A program made the position numbers and the translations under genes. Shown one piece after another: positions 34,163-43,465 of a stretch of DNA of 64,000 nt. The stretch comes from Solirubrobacter deserti (lineage in GTDB: Bacteria > Actinomycetota > Thermoleophilia > Solirubrobacterales > Solirubrobacteraceae), in the NCBI RefSeq assembly GCF_027587175.1, contig NZ_JAPCID010000006.1, forward strand, positions 62,001 to 126,000, written 5' to 3'. The notes under the pieces were generated by a model, which saw only the letters and a list, made by a program, of their open reading frames with translations, had not been told where the DNA came from and did no database searches. Numbering within the stretch: position 1 is the stretch's first letter; every line of letters starts with the position of its first letter.

Positions 34163-35023
34163 ATGCTGGAGCTGCGCCGCCTCCGCCTCCTGCGCGAGCT
34201 GCACGAGCGCGGGACGATCGCCGCCGTCGCCGACGCGCTGCAGTTCACGCCGTCCGCGGTCTCCCAGCAGCTGGCGATGCTCGAGCGCGAGGCGGGCGTG
34301 AAGCTGATCGAGAAGGCGGGCCGCGGCGTCCGGCTCACCGACCCTGGCCTCGTGCTGGCCGAGCACGCCGACGCGCTGCTCGAACGCGCCGCGCTCGCCG
34401 AGGCCGACCTCGCGGCCGCCGCGAACGAGATCGCCGGTCGCGGCCGGATCGCCGCCTTCCAGTCGGCCGCCTTCAAGCTCGCGCTGCCCGCGATCGCCGA
34501 GCTGCGCACCACCGCTCCCCGTCTGCGCTGCGAGCTGATCGAGGCCGAGCCCGAGCACGCGCTGCCGATGCTCGCCCTCGGCGACCTCGACGTCGTGCTC
34601 GGCGACGAGTGGGACCACCACCCGTGGCGCCTGCAGGACAATCTCACCCGCCATCCGCTGCTGCGCGACCCGCTCATGCTGGTCGGCAGCGACCGCCCGC
34701 TCGAGGAGCTCTACGACGCGCACTGGGCCGCGGGTCACCCGGGCATGTCGTGGGAGGAGAGCCTGCGCCGCGTCTGCCGCGAGCACGGCGGCTTCGACCC
34801 CGACATCCGCCACCGCTCCAACGACGCCAACGTCGCGCTCGCGCTCGCCGCCCGCGGCCTCGCCGTCACGCTCCTCCCGCGCCTCGTGCTGCCGCCGGGA
34901 ACGCCCGCCACGCCCGTCCCGTTCAGCCGCACGATCTACGCCGTCATCCGCACCACCGACGAGCGCCGGCCGAGCACCCGGGCCCTGCTCGCCGCCGTTC
35001 GTGATCAACTTCCAGCCTCATGA
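34163..35023 (+). CDS. LysR-family transcriptional regulator
   Basis: A 286-residue LysR protein. Residues 1-60 are the winged helix-turn-helix: LRELHERGTIAAVADALQFTPSAVSQQLAMLE. The rest is a periplasmic-binding-protein-like sensor. It is divergent from the EamA exporter, its likely target. Its TGA overlaps the ATG of the small membrane protein that follows, so the downstream genes may be on the same mRNA and could be a second target set. Confidence 0.9.
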   Translation: MLELRRLRLLRELHERGTIAAVADALQFTPSAVSQQLAMLEREAGVKLIEKAGRGVRLTDPGLVLAEHADALLERAALAEADLAAAANEIAGRGRIAAFQSAAFKLALPAIAELRTTAPRLRCELIEAEPEHALPMLALGDLDVVLGDEWDHHPWRLQDNLTRHPLLRDPLMLVGSDRPLEELYDAHWAAGHPGMSWEESLRRVCREHGGFDPDIRHRSNDANVALALAARGLAVTLLPRLVLPPGTPATPVPFSRTIYAVIRTTDERRPSTRALLAAVRDQLPAS

Positions 35024-35388
35024 ACCGCGCCGCGCTCGGTCTCTTCTCGTTGCTGCTGCTCTTCGGCCTGCTGCCGTGGTCGGCCGCCGCGTTCCTGCTG
35101 TTGCTGTTCGGCCTGCAGCCGTACGAGTCCGACGGCCTGTGTTACGCCGCCCGCCCGCTGTGGGCCGGCGGGCAGGCGCTGGTCGCACTTCCCGGTCTGT
35201 ACATCTCGGGCAAGGCCGCGGTGAGCGGGATGGCGACCGCCGCGCAGGGCCGCCAGGACACCGGGACCCGCTGGCAATGGCTCGGCTACGGCCTGCTCGC
35301 GTTCGGCGTCTGGGTGCTCGTCCTGTTCGCGCTCGAGCCCGAGGGCACGCGTGTCGCGGCCTCCGAGTGCCGCGACACCGATGACTAG
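35020..35388 (+). CDS. Small membrane protein of unknown function
   Basis: A 122-residue protein, not recognised. Two N-terminal hydrophobic stretches (AALGLFSLLLLFGLLPWSAA, AFLLLLFGLQP) and a third near the C-terminus (LGYGLLAFGVWVLVLFAL) suggest three membrane helices. A loop holds YESDGLCYAARPLWAGGQAL, and a cysteine lies near the end (AASECRDTDD). The ATG overlaps the LysR stop by four bases and its end overlaps the ATPase start by eight, pointing to one operon. Confidence 0.75.
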   Translation: MNRAALGLFSLLLLFGLLPWSAAAFLLLLFGLQPYESDGLCYAARPLWAGGQALVALPGLYISGKAAVSGMATAAQGRQDTGTRWQWLGYGLLAFGVWVLVLFALEPEGTRVAASECRDTDD

Positions 35389-36151
35389 GAGGCGGCGCGA
35401 CATCCGGCGTTTCGGGCCCGGTCCGTACCTGCACGCGCTCAAGACGACGAACGAGCCGCGCTATGAGCAGTACGAGCACCTCTACACGGTGCTCGCGCAC
35501 GTCGACCAGATGTCGTTCGAGCAGCCCGTCACGCTGCTCGCGGGCGACAACGGCAGCGGCAAGTCGACGGTGATCGAGGCGTGCGCGGCCGCGATGGGCT
35601 TCGACGAGCAGGGCGGCGAGCTCGAGCGGCTCGGGGAGCTGCCCGCCGTGCCGAGCGCGATCTACAAGGGGTTCATCGAGCCGGTCGTGGATCGCTGGTC
35701 ACGCCCGCGGATCGGGTACTTCCTGCGCGCCGAGAGCTTCTTCAACGTCGCCGAGTTCGTGGATCGCGAGGGCCAGTACTCGCCCGACCTGTCGCTGTAC
35801 GGCGACGTCCCGCTGCACCAGCAGTCGCACGGCCAGTCGTTCCTCGCGCTGGCGTCCAACCGCTTCGGCGGCGAGGGGCTATTCATTCTCGACGAGCCGG
35901 AAGCGGCGCTGTCGGTCACGGGCGCGCTCGCCCTCGTCACGGTGATCGCGAACGCGGCCCGCGCGGGCGCGCAGTTCGTCATCGCGACGCACTCGCCGAT
36001 CCTGCTCGCCGTGCCCGGCGCGAAGATCTACGAGCTCTCCGAGGACCATCAGTTCGCCGAGACCGAGTACGACGACCTCGACGCCGTGCGGCTGATGCGC
36101 GGCTTCCTCGACGCGCCCGAGCGTTACCTGCGCGCCGCGCTCGGCGAATAG
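35381..36151 (+). CDS. Predicted ATPase of the AAA_23/COG3910-like type
   Basis: A 256-residue ABC-type ATPase without membrane domain. Walker A is LLAGDNGSGKSTVIEACAAA, Walker B GLFILDEPEAALS, a signature-like HGQSFLAL precedes it, and the switch histidine is in VIATHSPILL. This matches a widespread, uncharacterised family of about 250-residue ATPases (COG3910). The ATG at 35381 is used; an in-frame start at 35351 is also open. Its genetic partner would be one of the two flanking membrane proteins, if any. Confidence 0.82.
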   Translation: MTRRRRDIRRFGPGPYLHALKTTNEPRYEQYEHLYTVLAHVDQMSFEQPVTLLAGDNGSGKSTVIEACAAAMGFDEQGGELERLGELPAVPSAIYKGFIEPVVDRWSRPRIGYFLRAESFFNVAEFVDREGQYSPDLSLYGDVPLHQQSHGQSFLALASNRFGGEGLFILDEPEAALSVTGALALVTVIANAARAGAQFVIATHSPILLAVPGAKIYELSEDHQFAETEYDDLDAVRLMRGFLDAPERYLRAALGE

Positions 36152-36180
36152 CGCGAAGCGCTGCGGGTACGCTCACGAAC

Positions 36181-36615
36181 GTGGGACTCGCGCACGCCTG
36201 CCGCGCCCGGCTCGAACTCGGCCCCGCGAATCGCGCGCTCGCGATCGGGGCGCTGACCCTCAACGCTGCGCTGGTCGTGCTGGTCGCCGCCGAGGGCGCG
36301 ACGGCCGGCGACCTCGCGTACGTGCTGGTGCTCGGCTGCCCGCCCGTGGTCCTGCTCGCCCTGCGCCGGCACCCGCTTGCGTTCCGCTCACTCGCGGGCG
36401 GGCTCGGGCTGCTCTACGCGCTCTGGAGCGTCCTCGCGTTCTTCATCGGCGGCATCGTCTACGCGCCCGCTGCGGCCCTGCTCCTGTGGGCCGCGCTGCT
36501 GCCGTGGATGAACCCGGACCAGCGCTGGCACCGCCGCTTGTGGCTGGCGCTCGCCGTGCTCTCCGCGATGCTGGCGCCTATCGCGGCGCTGTCGCTGCTG
36601 TCGCTGACGAGCTGA
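36181..36615 (+). CDS. Small four-helix membrane protein of unknown function
   Basis: A 144-residue protein starting GTG, not recognised. Hydrophobic helices occur at about residues 20-42, 45-62, 72-105 and 120-142, separated by short basic loops (ALRRHPLAFR, MNPDQRWHRR). TACGCT lies about 12 bases before the GTG and could be a -10 for a short-leader mRNA. The gene converges on the aminotransferase gene, with a 38-base tail overlap. Confidence 0.65.
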   Translation: MGLAHACRARLELGPANRALAIGALTLNAALVVLVAAEGATAGDLAYVLVLGCPPVVLLALRRHPLAFRSLAGGLGLLYALWSVLAFFIGGIVYAPAAALLLWAALLPWMNPDQRWHRRLWLALAVLSAMLAPIAALSLLSLTS

Positions 36616-37795
36616 GCGCCTCCTCGATCACGCCCGCGAGCCGCTCCGCCGCGACCGCGAGTGACCGCTCGTCCAGCGAGCTGAAGGACAGCCGCATCTC
36701 GTTCGCGCCGCCGCCGTCGACGTAGAACGGCGCGCCGGGCACGTACGCCACGCCAGCCTCCGTGGCTGCCGGCCGCAGCGAGCGCGCGTCCAGCCCTTCC
36801 GGCATCCGCAGCCAGGTGAACATGCCGCCCGTCGGCTCGCTCCACGCGACCCCCTCGGGCATGTGACGGCAAAGCGCCGCGGACAGCGCCACCCAGTGCG
36901 ACTCATACAGCGCGCGGGCGTGGGGGAGCCGCTTGCCGAACAGCCCGGCGCGCCCGTACTCCTCGACCATGCGCTGCCCCAGCGCGCCCGCGCACTGGTC
37001 CGTGCCGCCCTTGGCGGAGCTCAACTGCGCGATCAGCGGGGCCGGCCCGATCGCCCAGCCGAGCCGCGTGCCCGGGCAGAAGATCTTCGAGAACGTGCCC
37101 GCCTGCACGACCACGTCCGGGCCCAGCGACCACAGCGACGGCAGCGACGAGCCGTCGAAGGAGAGCTCGCGGTAGGCCACGTCCTCCACGATCAGCACGC
37201 CGTACGCGCGGCACAGCTCGATCAACGCACGCCGGCGCTCCAGCGACAACGTCCGCCCGGACGGGTTCTGGAACTCCGGGATCGTATAGAGGAACTTGGG
37301 CCGGAAGCCGCGGTCGAGCCGCTCACGCAGCCAGTCGACCTCGAGCCCGTCGCCGTCCATCGGCACGCCGTGCACCTGCGCGCCGTAGTCGCGGAAGGCC
37401 ATGATCGCGCCGAGGTACGTGGGGCCTTCGACGGCCACGGGATCGCCCCCGTCGAGCAGCGAGCGGCACAGCAGGTCCAGGCACTCCATGCCGCCGCTGG
37501 TGACCATCAGCTCCTCGTACGCCGGCTCGCGCCCCTGCAAGCGGGCGGTGCGCTCGACCAGGTACTCACGGAAGCTCGGGATGCCCGCGCTGGCCGTGTA
37601 CTGCAACGCGAGCCCGGGTTCGTCGCGCACCAGCCGCGCCGTGATCTCGGTCAGCTCCTCTTGCGGGAACGCATCCGCGTTCGGGAACCCGCCGGTCATG
37701 CCGAGCGTGCCGGGCGGCGGCCCGGCGAGGATGATCGCGAGCTCGGGATCGACTCCCGCCCGCGCGCGCTGCGAGAAGAGCTGCGACACGTCCAT
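36578..37795 (-). CDS. PLP-dependent aminotransferase, class I/II (2-aminoadipate/LysN type)
   Basis: A 405-residue fold-type I aminotransferase. It begins [20 protein letters not shown]. Motifs are [39 protein letters not shown], the Asp region [14 protein letters not shown] and the PLP lysine in [17 protein letters not shown]. The C-terminus holds NEMRLSFSS, giving the carboxylate-binding arginine. This is the group of free-standing MocR-like enzymes and LysN; the amino donor is unknown. It diverges from mmsA across 75 bases. Confidence 0.88.
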   Translation of the reverse strand: MDVSQLFSQRARAGVDPELAIILAGPPPGTLGMTGGFPNADAFPQEELTEITARLVRDEPGLALQYTASAGIPSFREYLVERTARLQGREPAYEELMVTSGGMECLDLLCRSLLDGGDPVAVEGPTYLGAIMAFRDYGAQVHGVPMDGDGLEVDWLRERLDRGFRPKFLYTIPEFQNPSGRTLSLERRRALIELCRAYGVLIVEDVAYRELSFDGSSLPSLWSLGPDVVVQAGTFSKIFCPGTRLGWAIGPAPLIAQLSSAKGGTDQCAGALGQRMVEEYGRAGLFGKRLPHARALYESHWVALSAALCRHMPEGVAWSEPTGGMFTWLRMPEGLDARSLRPAATEAGVAYVPGAPFYVDGGGANEMRLSFSSLDERSLAVAAERLAGVIEEALSSSATAATAPR

Positions 37796-37870
37796 CCTGG
37801 AAACGTACCGGGAAGGGCTGCCGCCCTCCCCGAGACCTCCCCGCTCAAACCAGCGTGCCACCCTGTCCGG

Positions 37871-39364
37871 ATGAGCACCACCGCACTGGAGACGATCAAC
37901 CACGTCATCGGCGGTGCGCAGACCGCCGGCGCGTCCACGCGCACCAGCCCCGTCTACGACCCGGCCACGGGCCAGGTGCAGCGCAACGTGCTGCTGGCCG
38001 AGCCGCAGGACGTGGACGCCGCCGTGGGCGCCGCGCGCGCCGCGTTCGCGAGCTGGGCGGACACGTCCGTCGTGCGCCGCGCGCGCGTCATGTTCGCGTT
38101 CCGGGAGCTGCTCGTCGAGCACACGGATGAGCTGGCACGGATGATCGCGGCCGAGCACGGCAAGACGGTCGAGGACGCCAAGGGCGAGGTCGTGCGCGGG
38201 ATGGAGGTGGTCGAGTTCGCGTGCGGGATCGCGCAGCTCACCAAGGGCGAGTTCTCCGACCAGGTGTCGACCGGGATCGACCTGCATTCCTTCCGCCAGC
38301 CGTTGGGCGTGTGCGCGGGGATCACGCCGTTCAACTTCCCGATCATGGTGCCGCTGTGGATGCACCCGATCGCGATCGCCACGGGCAACACGTTCGTGCT
38401 CAAGCCGTCCGAGCGCGACCCGTCCGTCTCCAACCGGGTCGCCGAGCTGTACGCCGAGGCCGGCCTCCCGGACGGTGTGTTCAACGTCGTGCACGGCGAC
38501 AAGGTCGCGGTCGACGCGCTGCTCGACCACCCGGACGTGGACGGCGTCTCGTTCGTCGGCTCCACGCCGATCGCGCGCTACATCCACGAGCGGGCGTCCA
38601 AGAACGGCAAGCGCGTGCAGGCGCTCGGCGGTGCGAAAAATCACGCGATCGTGATGCCGGACGCCGATCTCGAGTTCGCCTCCGACCAGCTGATCGCCGC
38701 GGGCTACGGCTCCGCCGGCCAGCGCTGCATGGCGATCTCCGTCACGGTCGCGGTCGGCGACGCGGCCGACGAGCTGGTGGAGAAGCTGCGCCAGAAGGCG
38801 CTCAACGTGACCGTCGGCCCCGGGCTGGAGCCGACCTCCGAGATGGGCCCGCTCGTCTCCCCGGAGGCGCGCGACCGCGTCAAGGACTACATCGGCCGCG
38901 GCGAGGGCCAAGTGGTCGTCGACGGGCGCGAGCTCAAGGTCGAGGGCGACGGCTTCTTCGTCGGCCCGACGCTGATCGACAACGTCACCACGGACATGAG
39001 CGTCTACCGCGACGAGATCTTCGGCCCCGTGCTCACCGTGCTGCGCGTGGACACGCTCGACGAGGCGATCGAGCTCATCAACGAGAACAACTACGCCAAC
39101 GGCGTGGCGATCTTCACATCGTCCGGACAAGCCGCGCGTGAGTTTCAGCGGCGCGTCAAGGTGGGGATGATCGGCGTCAACGTGCCGATCCCGGTGCCGA
39201 TGGCGTTCTACAGCTTCGGTGGGTGGAAGGACTCGCTGTTCGGCGACCACCACATCCACGGGCCCGAGGGCGTGCGTTTCTACACGCGTGGCAAGGTGGT
39301 CACGACGCGCTGGCCCGACCAGGCGCCGGACCCCACGCACCTTCACTTCCCGACCGCGTCCTGA
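37871..39364 (+). CDS. mmsA: Methylmalonate-semialdehyde dehydrogenase (CoA-acylating)
   Basis: A 497-residue aldehyde dehydrogenase of the MmsA/IolA group. Family segments are [37 protein letters not shown] and the catalytic Cys286 in [12 protein letters not shown]. The MmsA-specific [19 protein letters not shown] closes the fold. It converts methylmalonate or malonate semialdehyde to propionyl- or acetyl-CoA in valine or inositol breakdown. xylA follows 46 bases later on the same strand, so a sugar or inositol role is possible. The ATG is the family start. Confidence 0.93.
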   Translation: MSTTALETINHVIGGAQTAGASTRTSPVYDPATGQVQRNVLLAEPQDVDAAVGAARAAFASWADTSVVRRARVMFAFRELLVEHTDELARMIAAEHGKTVEDAKGEVVRGMEVVEFACGIAQLTKGEFSDQVSTGIDLHSFRQPLGVCAGITPFNFPIMVPLWMHPIAIATGNTFVLKPSERDPSVSNRVAELYAEAGLPDGVFNVVHGDKVAVDALLDHPDVDGVSFVGSTPIARYIHERASKNGKRVQALGGAKNHAIVMPDADLEFASDQLIAAGYGSAGQRCMAISVTVAVGDAADELVEKLRQKALNVTVGPGLEPTSEMGPLVSPEARDRVKDYIGRGEGQVVVDGRELKVEGDGFFVGPTLIDNVTTDMSVYRDEIFGPVLTVLRVDTLDEAIELINENNYANGVAIFTSSGQAAREFQRRVKVGMIGVNVPIPVPMAFYSFGGWKDSLFGDHHIHGPEGVRFYTRGKVVTTRWPDQAPDPTHLHFPTAS

Positions 39365-39410
39365 TATTAGTTCGGCCGTCAGACGAATGCCCAGGCAGGA
39401 GGAACCCCGG

Positions 39411-40598
39411 TTGTCCACCATCGAAGAGCCGCGCAGCGCCAACGTCCAGGAAGGCCAGACCGGCCACCGGTTCACGTTCGGCCTGTGGACGGTGGGGAAC
39501 CCCGGCCGCGACCCGTTCGGCGGCCCGACGCGCGCCGAGGTCGACCCCGTCGACTCGGTCCACAAGTTGGCGGAGCTCGGCGCCTGGGGCGTCTCCCTGC
39601 ACGACGACGACCTGATCCCGATGGGGTCGTCCGACGCCGAGAAGGAGAAGATCGTCGCGCGCTTCAAGGACGCGCTCGATCAGACCGGCATGGGCGTCGG
39701 CATGGCCACGACGAACCTGTTCGGCCACCCGGCGTTCAAGGACGGCGCGTTCACGTCCAACGACCGCGGCATCCGCCGCGCCGCCATCGGCAAGGCGATG
39801 CGCTTCATCGACGTCGCCGCCCAGCTCAACGCCGAGGTCTACGTCTTCTGGGGCGGCCGCGAGGGCACCGAGGTCGGCGTCGCCAAGGACCCGCGCGACG
39901 CGCTCGAGCGCTACCGCGAGGCGATCAACCTCCTCAGCCACTACGTCAAGGACCAGGGCTACGACCTGCGGTTCGCGATGGAGCCCAAGCCCAACGAGCC
40001 GCGCGGCGACATCTTCCTGCCGACCGTCGGCCACGCGCTGCACTTCATCGAGACACTCGACCACCCGGAGATGGTGGGCGTGAACCCGGAGTTCGCGCAC
40101 GAGACGATGGCCGGCCTGAGCTTCCACCACGCCATCGGCCACGCGCTGTGGGCGAACAAGCTCTTCCACATCGACCTCAACTCGCAGCGCATCGGCCGCT
40201 ACGACCAGGACTTCCGCTTCGGCGCCGAGGACCTCAAGGAGACGTTCCTGCTCGTGCGCCTGCTCGAGCGCGCGGGCTACAGCGGCCCGCTGCACTTCGA
40301 CGCGCACTCCTACCGCAACGAGAACGCCGAGGGCGTGTGGGACTTCGCGTCCGGCTGCATGGCGACCTACCGCGCCCTGGCCGAGAAGGCCGCGCACTTC
40401 GACTCGCTGCCCGAGGTCCAGGAGGCGCTCGAGGGCGCGTCCCAGCCCGAGCTGGCCGTCAGCAGCGCCGGCGGCGACAGCGCCGACACGCTCAAGGCCG
40501 AGGCGACGTGGGAGAACCTCGACCAGCTCGCCACCCGCGGCTTCTACAACGAGAAGCTCGACCAGATCCTGGTCGAAGTGCTCCTCGGCGTGCGCTGA
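39411..40598 (+). CDS. xylA: Xylose isomerase
   Basis: A 395-residue xylose isomerase. The catalytic histidine is in [12 protein letters not shown], the metal ligands in [24 protein letters not shown] and [16 protein letters not shown], and the last aspartate in [11 protein letters not shown]. The start TTG at 39411 is chosen because AGGAGG sits at 39397-39402, 8 bases upstream; the in-frame ATG at 39387 has no such site and would include the AGGAGG itself. It interconverts D-xylose and D-xylulose (and glucose/fructose). A hairpin follows the stop. Confidence 0.94.
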   Translation: MSTIEEPRSANVQEGQTGHRFTFGLWTVGNPGRDPFGGPTRAEVDPVDSVHKLAELGAWGVSLHDDDLIPMGSSDAEKEKIVARFKDALDQTGMGVGMATTNLFGHPAFKDGAFTSNDRGIRRAAIGKAMRFIDVAAQLNAEVYVFWGGREGTEVGVAKDPRDALERYREAINLLSHYVKDQGYDLRFAMEPKPNEPRGDIFLPTVGHALHFIETLDHPEMVGVNPEFAHETMAGLSFHHAIGHALWANKLFHIDLNSQRIGRYDQDFRFGAEDLKETFLLVRLLERAGYSGPLHFDAHSYRNENAEGVWDFASGCMATYRALAEKAAHFDSLPEVQEALEGASQPELAVSSAGGDSADTLKAEATWENLDQLATRGFYNEKLDQILVEVLLGVR

Positions 40599-40609
40599 TC
40601 GCTCCGCCC

Positions 40610-40634
40610 ATCGCGCCGGGACCTCCGGCGCGAT
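40610..40634. terminator. Hairpin after xylA
   Basis: ATCGCGCCGG, 5-base loop, CCGGCGCGAT: a perfect 10-bp stem beginning 12 bases after the xylA stop, with no T-tract. The remaining bases to 40807 hold no convincing gene. It could end both the xylA and the convergent MBL transcripts. Confidence 0.55.
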
Positions 40635-40807
40635 GCGGCGCGGTATCGCTCGGTCGTGCAGCAACACCGAAGACCCGCTCGCCCCGTACGGGCCGAATGC
40701 CGCCGCGCGCGTCGCGCGCACCCGTTCGTGCTCGCCCGGCGACCTGGAACGGACGGAGCAGCCGGTGATCGGCGCCGACGCCGTCCACCGCGTCTTTCGG
40801 CGCTGGG

Positions 40808-41548
40808 CTACAGCTCGACGGACCCGCCAGGCGCCAGGATGTCGACGCGGGTGTCGCCAGTGACGGCGCGCGCGAACTCGCGCGGAGGGTCGACGAGCAG
40901 CCGCCGGTGACGGCCGCCGAGCCCGAACGGAAGGAAGGTGCCCCAGTGAATGGGCACGGCGATCCGCGGCGCGATCAGATCGACCACCCGCGCGGCCCCG
41001 GCGGGGTCGAGGTGCCCGGGGCCGAGTGAAGGCCCCCAGCCCCAGATCGGGATCAGCGCGCAGTCCACGCGGCCGTGCAGCGCCTCCATCTCCGGGCCGA
41101 AGTCGGTGTCGCCGGCGAAGTAGACGCCGTCGACGAGGTAGCCGAGCGTGTCGAGCACCTCGGCGCCCGGCCCGGGGCGCCGGCGTCCGTCGTGCCAGGC
41201 CGGGACCGCTTCGACGGTCGCACCCACGTCGACCGTCTCGCCCGCGCGCAGCTCGTGCACGTGGTAGCCCGCGTCCAGGTACTTGCCGGCGCCGACCGGC
41301 GTCACCGCGGTCGTGCTCAGCCCCCGCAGCGACGGCTGGTCGAGGTGGTCGCGGTGGACGTGGCTGATGAGGACCGCGTCGAGCCGGCCGGGATGCGCGG
41401 GCGTGGGGACGCGGCGCGTGAGGTGCATCACGCGGTCGCGCAGCACCGGGTCGGTGAGCAGGCGCGTGGCACCCACCTCGATCAGGACGGTGGCGTGGCC
41501 GAGCCACGTCACCCGGCGTGCATGAGGCTCCGTCACCCGCGCACGCAT
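40808..41548 (-). CDS. MBL-fold metal-dependent hydrolase (UlaG-like)
   Basis: A 246-residue metallo-beta-lactamase-fold protein. The metal motif is VLISHVHRDHLDQPS, with a further aspartate in YFAGDTDFGPEM and a histidine in AVPIHWGTFLPFG. It begins MRARVTEPHARRVTWLGHATVLIEVG, typical of the UlaG/YtnP-like branch that includes lactonases and phospholipase D-like enzymes (NAPE-PLD). Length fits. The substrate is unknown. It ends 209 bases from xylA in a convergent layout and starts 25 bases from the yihY stop upstream. Confidence 0.88.
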   Translation of the reverse strand: MRARVTEPHARRVTWLGHATVLIEVGATRLLTDPVLRDRVMHLTRRVPTPAHPGRLDAVLISHVHRDHLDQPSLRGLSTTAVTPVGAGKYLDAGYHVHELRAGETVDVGATVEAVPAWHDGRRRPGPGAEVLDTLGYLVDGVYFAGDTDFGPEMEALHGRVDCALIPIWGWGPSLGPGHLDPAGAARVVDLIAPRIAVPIHWGTFLPFGLGGRHRRLLVDPPREFARAVTGDTRVDILAPGGSVEL

Positions 41549-41573
41549 GGTGTGTGAGTCGACATCGGAGCGC

Positions 41574-42329
41574 TCACGACCTGATCCAGCGGTCCGCGAA
41601 CGTGGCGCCGCCGGTGGTCGCGACGACCAGCACGGCGGCGACCGCCACGAACCACGTCAGCATCGCGAAGCCGATCCCGATCACGCCGTACTGCGCCGCG
41701 GAGCTCGCGAGCGCCTGCGGCATGAAGATCACCGACCACACCCCGATCCCGGCCATGCCGATCGCGGCCAGGAGGGCGGCCGGCAGCAGCCGGACGGGAC
41801 GGACCCGGCGCCCGAGCAGCAGGTAGGGCGTGATCAGCCACAGCAGCGTGCTGATCGTGAGCGTGAGCGCCACCAACGGCCAGCCGCCGAACGGGGCGGT
41901 CACGAGCGGCCGCAGGGGGATCACAACAGCGACCACCAGCAGCCAGGCGAGCGCGCGCGCTGTGTTGCGCATGCCGAGCGTCGGCAGCTCGAACGCGCCC
42001 TCGTACATGCGCTGCAGGCCGCGCGTGAAGCTGAGCGTGCTCACGAGCAGGAGCACGACCCCGAGCACGGTGAGGCTGGACTCCACGGCGCCGGAGGGGG
42101 CGAACGCCTGCCGGACGCTCGCCGCCGTCGTGCCGGTGAGCTCGAAGCGGTTGACGAGCACGTCCGCGAACTCCTGGTTCTCGCCGCGTGGCAGCGTGGC
42201 GGAGTAAACGATCACGAGCGGCAGGAAGGCCGAGTAGGACTGCGCGGCGATCGCCATCGCGCGGTCGATCCCCTGTACGGCCACGAAGCGCTGGAGCCAG
42301 TCGCGCAAGAACTGGAGCACGGCGGGCAT
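41574..42329 (-). CDS. YihY/BrkB-family membrane protein
   Basis: A 251-residue membrane protein with about six helices. It starts MPAVLQFLRDWLQRFVAVQG and has the family-type region AIAAQSYSAFLPLVIVYSAT, with SFTRGLQRMYEGAFELP in the middle. Members are called YihY or BrkB; none has an assured molecular function, although the name RNase BN was once wrongly used. A 23-bp palindrome (42354-42376) ends 25 bases upstream of its ATG and is shared by several neighbours. It is slightly short for the family. Confidence 0.85.
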   Translation of the reverse strand: MPAVLQFLRDWLQRFVAVQGIDRAMAIAAQSYSAFLPLVIVYSATLPRGENQEFADVLVNRFELTGTTAASVRQAFAPSGAVESSLTVLGVVLLLVSTLSFTRGLQRMYEGAFELPTLGMRNTARALAWLLVVAVVIPLRPLVTAPFGGWPLVALTLTISTLLWLITPYLLLGRRVRPVRLLPAALLAAIGMAGIGVWSVIFMPQALASSAAQYGVIGIGFAMLTWFVAVAAVLVVATTGGATFADRWIRS

Positions 42330-42353
42330 CGTGCGCGCAGGTGGAGCGACGAT

Positions 42354-42376
42354 GCCTCATCCCGTCAGGATGACGC
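42354..42376. promoter_or_regulatory. Stress-island palindrome, copy 1 (between yihY and the small-protein gene)
   Basis: GCCTCATCC, 5 bases (CGTCA), GGATGACGC. It lies 25 bp before the YihY start on the minus strand and 134 bp before the 64-residue protein start on the plus strand. Both half-sites are identical to those of the copy at 43489-43511. It is probably an operator for one regulator; the regulator is not known. Confidence 0.7.
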
Positions 42377-42510
42377 TGGTTCACACCGGTGGGCGCGAGG
42401 GTGTCCCGCATGGCGACTCAGACCCAACCACCGCCCGCTGCCGCACGCACGCGCTCCTCGTTGCGGCTGGGCACCCGCATCGTCACCACTGCGCGCGCCG
42501 GGGCGGACCG

Positions 42511-42705
42511 GTGATCCTCGAGATCCGCGTGCGGGGGCCGGTCGCACTTGAAGACGTCGAGCGCCTCGGCCTGCGCGCCGAGATTGCGCCGGTGGCGACG
42601 GTGCTGCGCGGGGCGGTTGCCGACCGTCCGGCGCTGCACGGCGCGTTGGAGCGCATCCTGGCCGCCGGGCTGGAGCTGCTCGAGGTGCGGAGGCTGCCGT
42701 CATGA
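42511..42705 (+). CDS. Small protein, paralogue of 44657-44863
   Basis: A 64-residue protein: VILEIRVRGPVALEDVERLG followed by LRAEIAPVATVLRGAVADRP, ending ELLEVRRLPS. It aligns without gaps to the 68-residue protein encoded at 44657 (EIRVRG, LGL.AE..PV.TVLRG.V.D, LHG.L.R, E..EVRRLP). The frame is open further upstream, but the GTG at 42511 matches the paralogue start. It looks like a small beta-alpha fold with a predicted acidic helix. No function is known. Its stop overlaps the DUF6458-like start (ATGA). Confidence 0.65.
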   Translation: MILEIRVRGPVALEDVERLGLRAEIAPVATVLRGAVADRPALHGALERILAAGLELLEVRRLPS

Positions 42706-42893
42706 GCCTCGGCGCGTCCCTGTTCCTGGTCGCGGTCGGAGCGATCCTGCGCTTCGCCGTCACCGCCGACCTGGCCGGCATCGACCTGCAGGTGGTCGGC
42801 ACGATCCTCATCGTCGTCGGCGTGATCGGCTTCGCGATCTCGATGTTCCTCTACTTCCAGGCGCGAGACCGTGGAGCCTCGCCCCCGCTCTAG
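42702..42893 (+). CDS. DUF6458-like small membrane protein
   Basis: A 63-residue protein with two hydrophobic helices: MSLGASLFLVAVGAILRFAV and VVGTILIVVGVIGFAISMFL, followed by a short basic tail. The pattern of an N-terminal MxxGxSLFLxAxGAIL helix and a second VxG helix is that of DUF6458, common and uncharacterised in actinobacteria. It is co-transcribed with the preceding small protein (ATGA overlap) and converges on the broken HdeD gene with a 4-base tail overlap in CTAG. Confidence 0.75.
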   Translation: MSLGASLFLVAVGAILRFAVTADLAGIDLQVVGTILIVVGVIGFAISMFLYFQARDRGASPPL

Positions 42894-43454
42894 GCGAACG
42901 CGGTGCGCTTCCCAGAGGCGTCTTCGACGTTGCGAAGGCCCCGCAGCTTGAAGCCGGTGACGATGGCGAAGGCGCCGCGGAACAGCATGGTGAGCGCGAA
43001 GAAGACGGCGAGCGTGACAAGCCCGATCTCCGGCCAGGCCATGATCACGATGCCGACGATGGCGTCCAGCGCACCGAGCGCGACGCCCCACCAGCGGCGC
43101 CCGTCGGAGCCGATGGCGAGGATGATCCGGATGACGCCCTCCGCGATCAGGTAGACGCCGAGCACCACGACCAGCCGAGCAGGCTCTCGCCGGGGCGGCG
43201 GATGCAGATCAGGCCCGCGATCAGCGCGTCACGCCGATGATGGCGCTGAGGGCCCGGCTGTTCGCGTCGCCCGTGATGGCGTCGAGGATCTCCATGAAAG
43301 CCGTCATCAGCAGGTAGATCCCGGCCAGCAGGCCGAGAGCGAGGAGCGTGATGCCCGGCCACACGATCGTGGCGATGCCGGTGGCGACGCAGACAGCGCC
43401 GAGCACCACGAACAGCCACCAGTTGCGGGCGACGGAGGGAACTTCGCTGATCAT
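42890..43454 (-). pseudogene. HdeD-family (DUF308) membrane protein, broken by two -1 frameshifts
   Basis: Three consecutive reading frames together give a normal HdeD protein of about 187 residues. 43221-43454 encodes MISEVPSVARNWWLFVVLGA to SALSAIIGVT. A middle segment reads ALIAGLICIRRPGESLLG in a second frame. 42890-43168 reads VLGVYLIAEGVIRIILAIGS to the end in a third. Restoring one base near 43230 and one near 43183 would rejoin them. HdeD proteins are acid/stress membrane proteins with six helices. Both breaks fall in GC-rich positions, so sequencing error is as likely as true decay. A stress-island palindrome lies 35 bp upstream. Confidence 0.8.
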
Positions 43455-43465
43455 GGCCCGCGAAG

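Noticed and set aside
35020-36151. LysR/membrane/ATPase genes as an anti-phage defence system
   Set aside because: The ATPase is the common COG3910-like type and no nuclease, toxin or other defence effector is adjacent, so there is no positive evidence.
37796-37870. Operator between the aminotransferase and mmsA
   Set aside because: Only an imperfect GGGAAGGGC/GCCCTCCC repeat is present, which is expected by chance in this composition.
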